Source: Candidatus Aenigmatarchaeota archaeon (lineage in GTDB: Archaea; Aenigmatarchaeota; Aenigmatarchaeia; QMZP01). From it: 6,179 nt of DNA. The notes beneath the pieces are model-generated. The model did not search any database. It was not told the DNA's origin and saw only the letters and a program-made list of their open reading frames with translations. The stretch covers positions 1 to 6,179 of the forward strand of contig QMZP01000053.1 of the NCBI GenBank assembly GCA_003663225.1, in the 5' to 3' direction. The position numbers were made by a program, and so were the translations under genes. Shown here one piece after another: positions 4,086-6,179 of the stretch (position 1 is the first letter of the stretch; every line of letters starts with the position of its first letter).

Positions 4086-5051
4086 ATGCTCAAGAAAAAG
4101 GACAAAAGGCTGCTGTACGAGTTCTGCCTGAATTCCAGGCTCCCGTACTCGATTCTCGGAAGGAAGTCCGGCATGAGCCAGCAGCTGGCGGCGTACAAGA
4201 TGAAGTCTTTCATATCCAATGGGATGGTTGGACATTCCTATCCCATCATAGACTACTCGTATTTCAGCCTGCTCCAGTTCAGGGTCCACTTCAGGGTCAG
4301 CTACAGGAGCAAGGAGGCTTTCAGGGGCCTTGTATCCAGGCTCTACGAGCACGAGAACGTGGTGGGCATAATGGAGAGGAGCGGCCGGTATGACATAATA
4401 GTGACGTTCATGGCCAAGAACCCGTCATCATTCAACAAGACATTGAAGCAGCTGATAGCAGAGAACCCCGGCCTCCGTAACTACATGATACTCACCACGG
4501 TTGTGTCCCACTACCTGCCCAAGAAGTATCTGGCTATGCCCGACGAGGATAAGGACATCATAATAGGCGGTGACAGGGAAAGCATAGAGATAACTGACAC
4601 TGAGAAGGATGTCCTGCTCAGCGTCTGCAGGGATGCCCGGGCCCATATAGTGAAGATAGCCCGGGATGCCGACGTAAGCCCGAGGACAGCAGTATCCACT
4701 ATGAAAAGGCTCTCCACAAAGGGTGTGCTGAAAGGATTCTCGTCGGTTCTCAACCTGAGGAAGCTGGGCTACCACCGCAGTGCCATGCTCATAAGGTACC
4801 ACAACCTCTCCGTGGACATTGAGGACAAGCTAAGGACATTCTGCATAAGGAACAAGAACATAACCGAGATGCACAAGCTGTTCGGCGACTTCGATGTCGA
4901 GATAACAGCCGAGGCCGAGACCGCTGAAGAGATAAGGAAGGTCTTCATACAGATAAGGGAGCTGTTCGAGGAGATAATAATGGACTCCGATACCTTCTCG
5001 GTCTTCAGGATACACAAGCGGAGCTTCGTGCCGGGCGAGTTCTTTGCCTAG
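4086..5051 (+). CDS. Double-length Lrp/AsnC-type transcriptional regulator
   Basis: 321 residues from ATG 4086; an in-frame TTG at 4068 would add six residues but lies inside the likely promoter. The protein is two Lrp/AsnC units in one chain. HTH 1 is at about 5-50 (MSQQLAAYKMKSFISNGMV holds the recognition helix). The first RAM-like ligand domain is at about 58-145, with GRYDIIVTF at 100-108. A charged linker (151-168) follows. HTH 2 is at about 169-218, with VSPRTAVSTMKRLSTKGVL as the recognition region, and RAM 2 is at about 225-313, with GDFDVEI at 267-273. Usual Lrp proteins are about 150 residues and dimerise; here one chain may mimic a dimer and then assemble further. The two halves are divergent, so the duplication is old. 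It is divergent from the ATP-grasp operon, so it may respond to an amino acid that the operon makes or uses. Its TAG stop overlaps the methylase stop in CTAG. Confidence 0.85.
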   Translation: MLKKKDKRLLYEFCLNSRLPYSILGRKSGMSQQLAAYKMKSFISNGMVGHSYPIIDYSYFSLLQFRVHFRVSYRSKEAFRGLVSRLYEHENVVGIMERSGRYDIIVTFMAKNPSSFNKTLKQLIAENPGLRNYMILTTVVSHYLPKKYLAMPDEDKDIIIGGDRESIEITDTEKDVLLSVCRDARAHIVKIARDADVSPRTAVSTMKRLSTKGVLKGFSSVLNLRKLGYHRSAMLIRYHNLSVDIEDKLRTFCIRNKNITEMHKLFGDFDVEITAEAETAEEIRKVFIQIRELFEEIIMDSDTFSVFRIHKRSFVPGEFFA

Positions 5052-6169
5052 CGTTTCCTCATAACTATAAGGCACTCTTCCATTTGCCCGACCTTCTCTA
5101 CCCTGTTCCTGGTACACTGGCGCTCATTGAGCACGTATATGTTCTCTGTTTCGAAGCCCTCCTTGTCCGCCAGCTTCGGCAGCAGGGTGTCCACATGGAC
5201 CACCCTTTCAGGGAAACAGCCATCGCCTACGACGAATGCGAGCACGGCGCCTGGCCTGCATGCCCTGCGCATCTCCGATAGCGTCCTGCGCATGTCAGAA
5301 AAATATGCGTCAGCTATTGGGGGCAGTTCCTGGTCCGGGAATACTGGCTTGGTTTCCGGGTCCCTGCCTATGAATGCCCTCATGCCCCTCTTCTCAATCG
5401 GCTGCCCGAAGAACAGGAATTCCTCTACGCCATATATCCTGGTGTACTCTATCTTGTTCAGGTATGGAGGCGATGTTATCACCAGGTCAATGAATCCAGA
5501 GTCAATACTGAGGCTGCGCGAGTCCCCCTCTTCAACAAAAGTCTGGCAGGGCTTGGTTTCCAGCTTGCTTATATCCTTCAGCATCTTCCTCAGGGCCCTC
5601 ATGTAGAACTTCCGGAAGACAGGCACTGGCTTCTTCCTCACCTTCACTACTGCTCCGTCCTTGTACATATATGAGCATCTTGTGGCGCTGGTCACGAGCC
5701 CCAGTTTGAGGAAATCGAGCACCTCGCCGCTGAACCCCTTCAGTTGTTCCCTGAAGAAGAGGACATCCTCAAGCGTGTGCCTGTTGAAATACCTTTTGAC
5801 GTTCTGCGGCACGCTTGAAATATCCGGGCGCCTGAACTTGCTTCTGGACAGCGCCTTTATGGCGGCTTTCAGCTCATCCGGCTCATAGTCATTTGTCTTT
5901 GCCCTGCTCGCGAGCACGGCCAGCGGCGAGACGTCAAACCCGTAGGAATCTATACCCCTCTCCTTGCACGCCAGCAGCGTGGTGCCTGAGCCGACGAATG
6001 GGTCCATGACGTTCACGCCCCCTTCCGGGGCATACCGGTCCAGGAGCAGCATCACCAGGTCCCTGGCATAGCCTTCCTTGTAGTAGAACCAGTTGTATAC
6101 CGGAAGCCCCTTGTTAGGCACGAAAGTGGCGAGCTTTCCCAAATCCAGCCTCTTTTCCTGCATAAACAA
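5048..6169 (-). CDS. Orphan DNA methyltransferase of the TSPPY (amino-methylating) type
   Basis: Up to 373 residues. An SAM-binding motif, DPFVGSGTT, is at 56-64, after a motif X-like segment (PVYNWFYYKEGYARDLVMLLLD, about 23-44). GFDVSPLA at 77-84 is motif II-like. The catalytic motif TSPPY is at 232-236, followed by EYTRIYGVEEFLF. SPPY favours N4-cytosine methylation, although N6-adenine is possible. The roughly 170 residues between the SAM and catalytic motifs, rich in Lys and Arg (104-200), probably hold the target-recognition part, an alpha-like order. TTG at 6169 has GGAG 6 nt upstream; ATG at 6163 has it 12 nt upstream. The frame stays open to the window edge, so a start further upstream cannot be excluded. 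No restriction enzyme gene is seen, so it may be a regulatory or protective orphan. A tRNA/rRNA target is a weaker alternative. Confidence 0.8.
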   Translation of the reverse strand: MFMQEKRLDLGKLATFVPNKGLPVYNWFYYKEGYARDLVMLLLDRYAPEGGVNVMDPFVGSGTTLLACKERGIDSYGFDVSPLAVLASRAKTNDYEPDELKAAIKALSRSKFRRPDISSVPQNVKRYFNRHTLEDVLFFREQLKGFSGEVLDFLKLGLVTSATRCSYMYKDGAVVKVRKKPVPVFRKFYMRALRKMLKDISKLETKPCQTFVEEGDSRSLSIDSGFIDLVITSPPYLNKIEYTRIYGVEEFLFFGQPIEKRGMRAFIGRDPETKPVFPDQELPPIADAYFSDMRRTLSEMRRACRPGAVLAFVVGDGCFPERVVHVDTLLPKLADKEGFETENIYVLNERQCTRNRVEKVGQMEECLIVMRKR

Positions 6170-6179
6170 ATATAGCTCC

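Overview
The window looks archaeal and very gene-dense. The signs are a tRNA gene interrupted by bulge-helix-bulge (BHB) type introns with no encoded CCA end, A/T-rich TATA-like elements in the short intergenic gaps, GGTGA-type ribosome binding sites, and heavy use of AGG/AGA (Arg) and ATA (Ile) codons. A four-cysteine secreted protein with a C-terminal membrane segment, and extreme compaction (two convergent gene pairs whose stop codons overlap), suggest a small-genome DPANN-type lineage such as Micrarchaeota. That placement is inference; no marker gene here proves it.

Left part (1-1083): a leftward gene outside the window probably has its promoter at about 25-36. A secreted, C-terminally anchored PepSY-like protein is encoded at 82-651 (minus). 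Its terminator hairpin overlaps its stop codon, and a perfect palindrome lies just upstream of it. At 764-1036 (minus) lies the most unusual object in the window: a tRNA-Arg(UCG) gene in three exons, with a 135-nt intron at 37/38 and a 64-nt intron in the T loop (about 59/60). The first intron is inflated by a perfect 46-bp tandem repeat.

Middle part (1084-3989): an unrecognised 125-residue His/Met-rich protein on the plus strand meets, tail to tail, a three-gene minus-strand operon. In transcription order this encodes a D-Ala-D-Ala-ligase-like ATP-grasp enzyme (3989-2889), a DapF-fold epimerase/racemase (2892-2125) and a class I glutamine amidotransferase (2117-1458). The first two overlap by ATGA and the last two are 7 nt apart. 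The DapF-like protein keeps both catalytic cysteines but has lost the residues that hold the distal end of diaminopimelate. The operon therefore looks like a small amino-acid or peptide racemisation, ligation and amidation pathway, not lysine synthesis.

Right part (3990-6179): an A/T-rich divergent promoter region separates this operon from a double-length Lrp/AsnC-type regulator (4086-5051, plus), which may control the operon and itself. The regulator overlaps tail to tail with an orphan TSPPY-type DNA methyltransferase (6169-5048, minus) whose start is close to the window edge.
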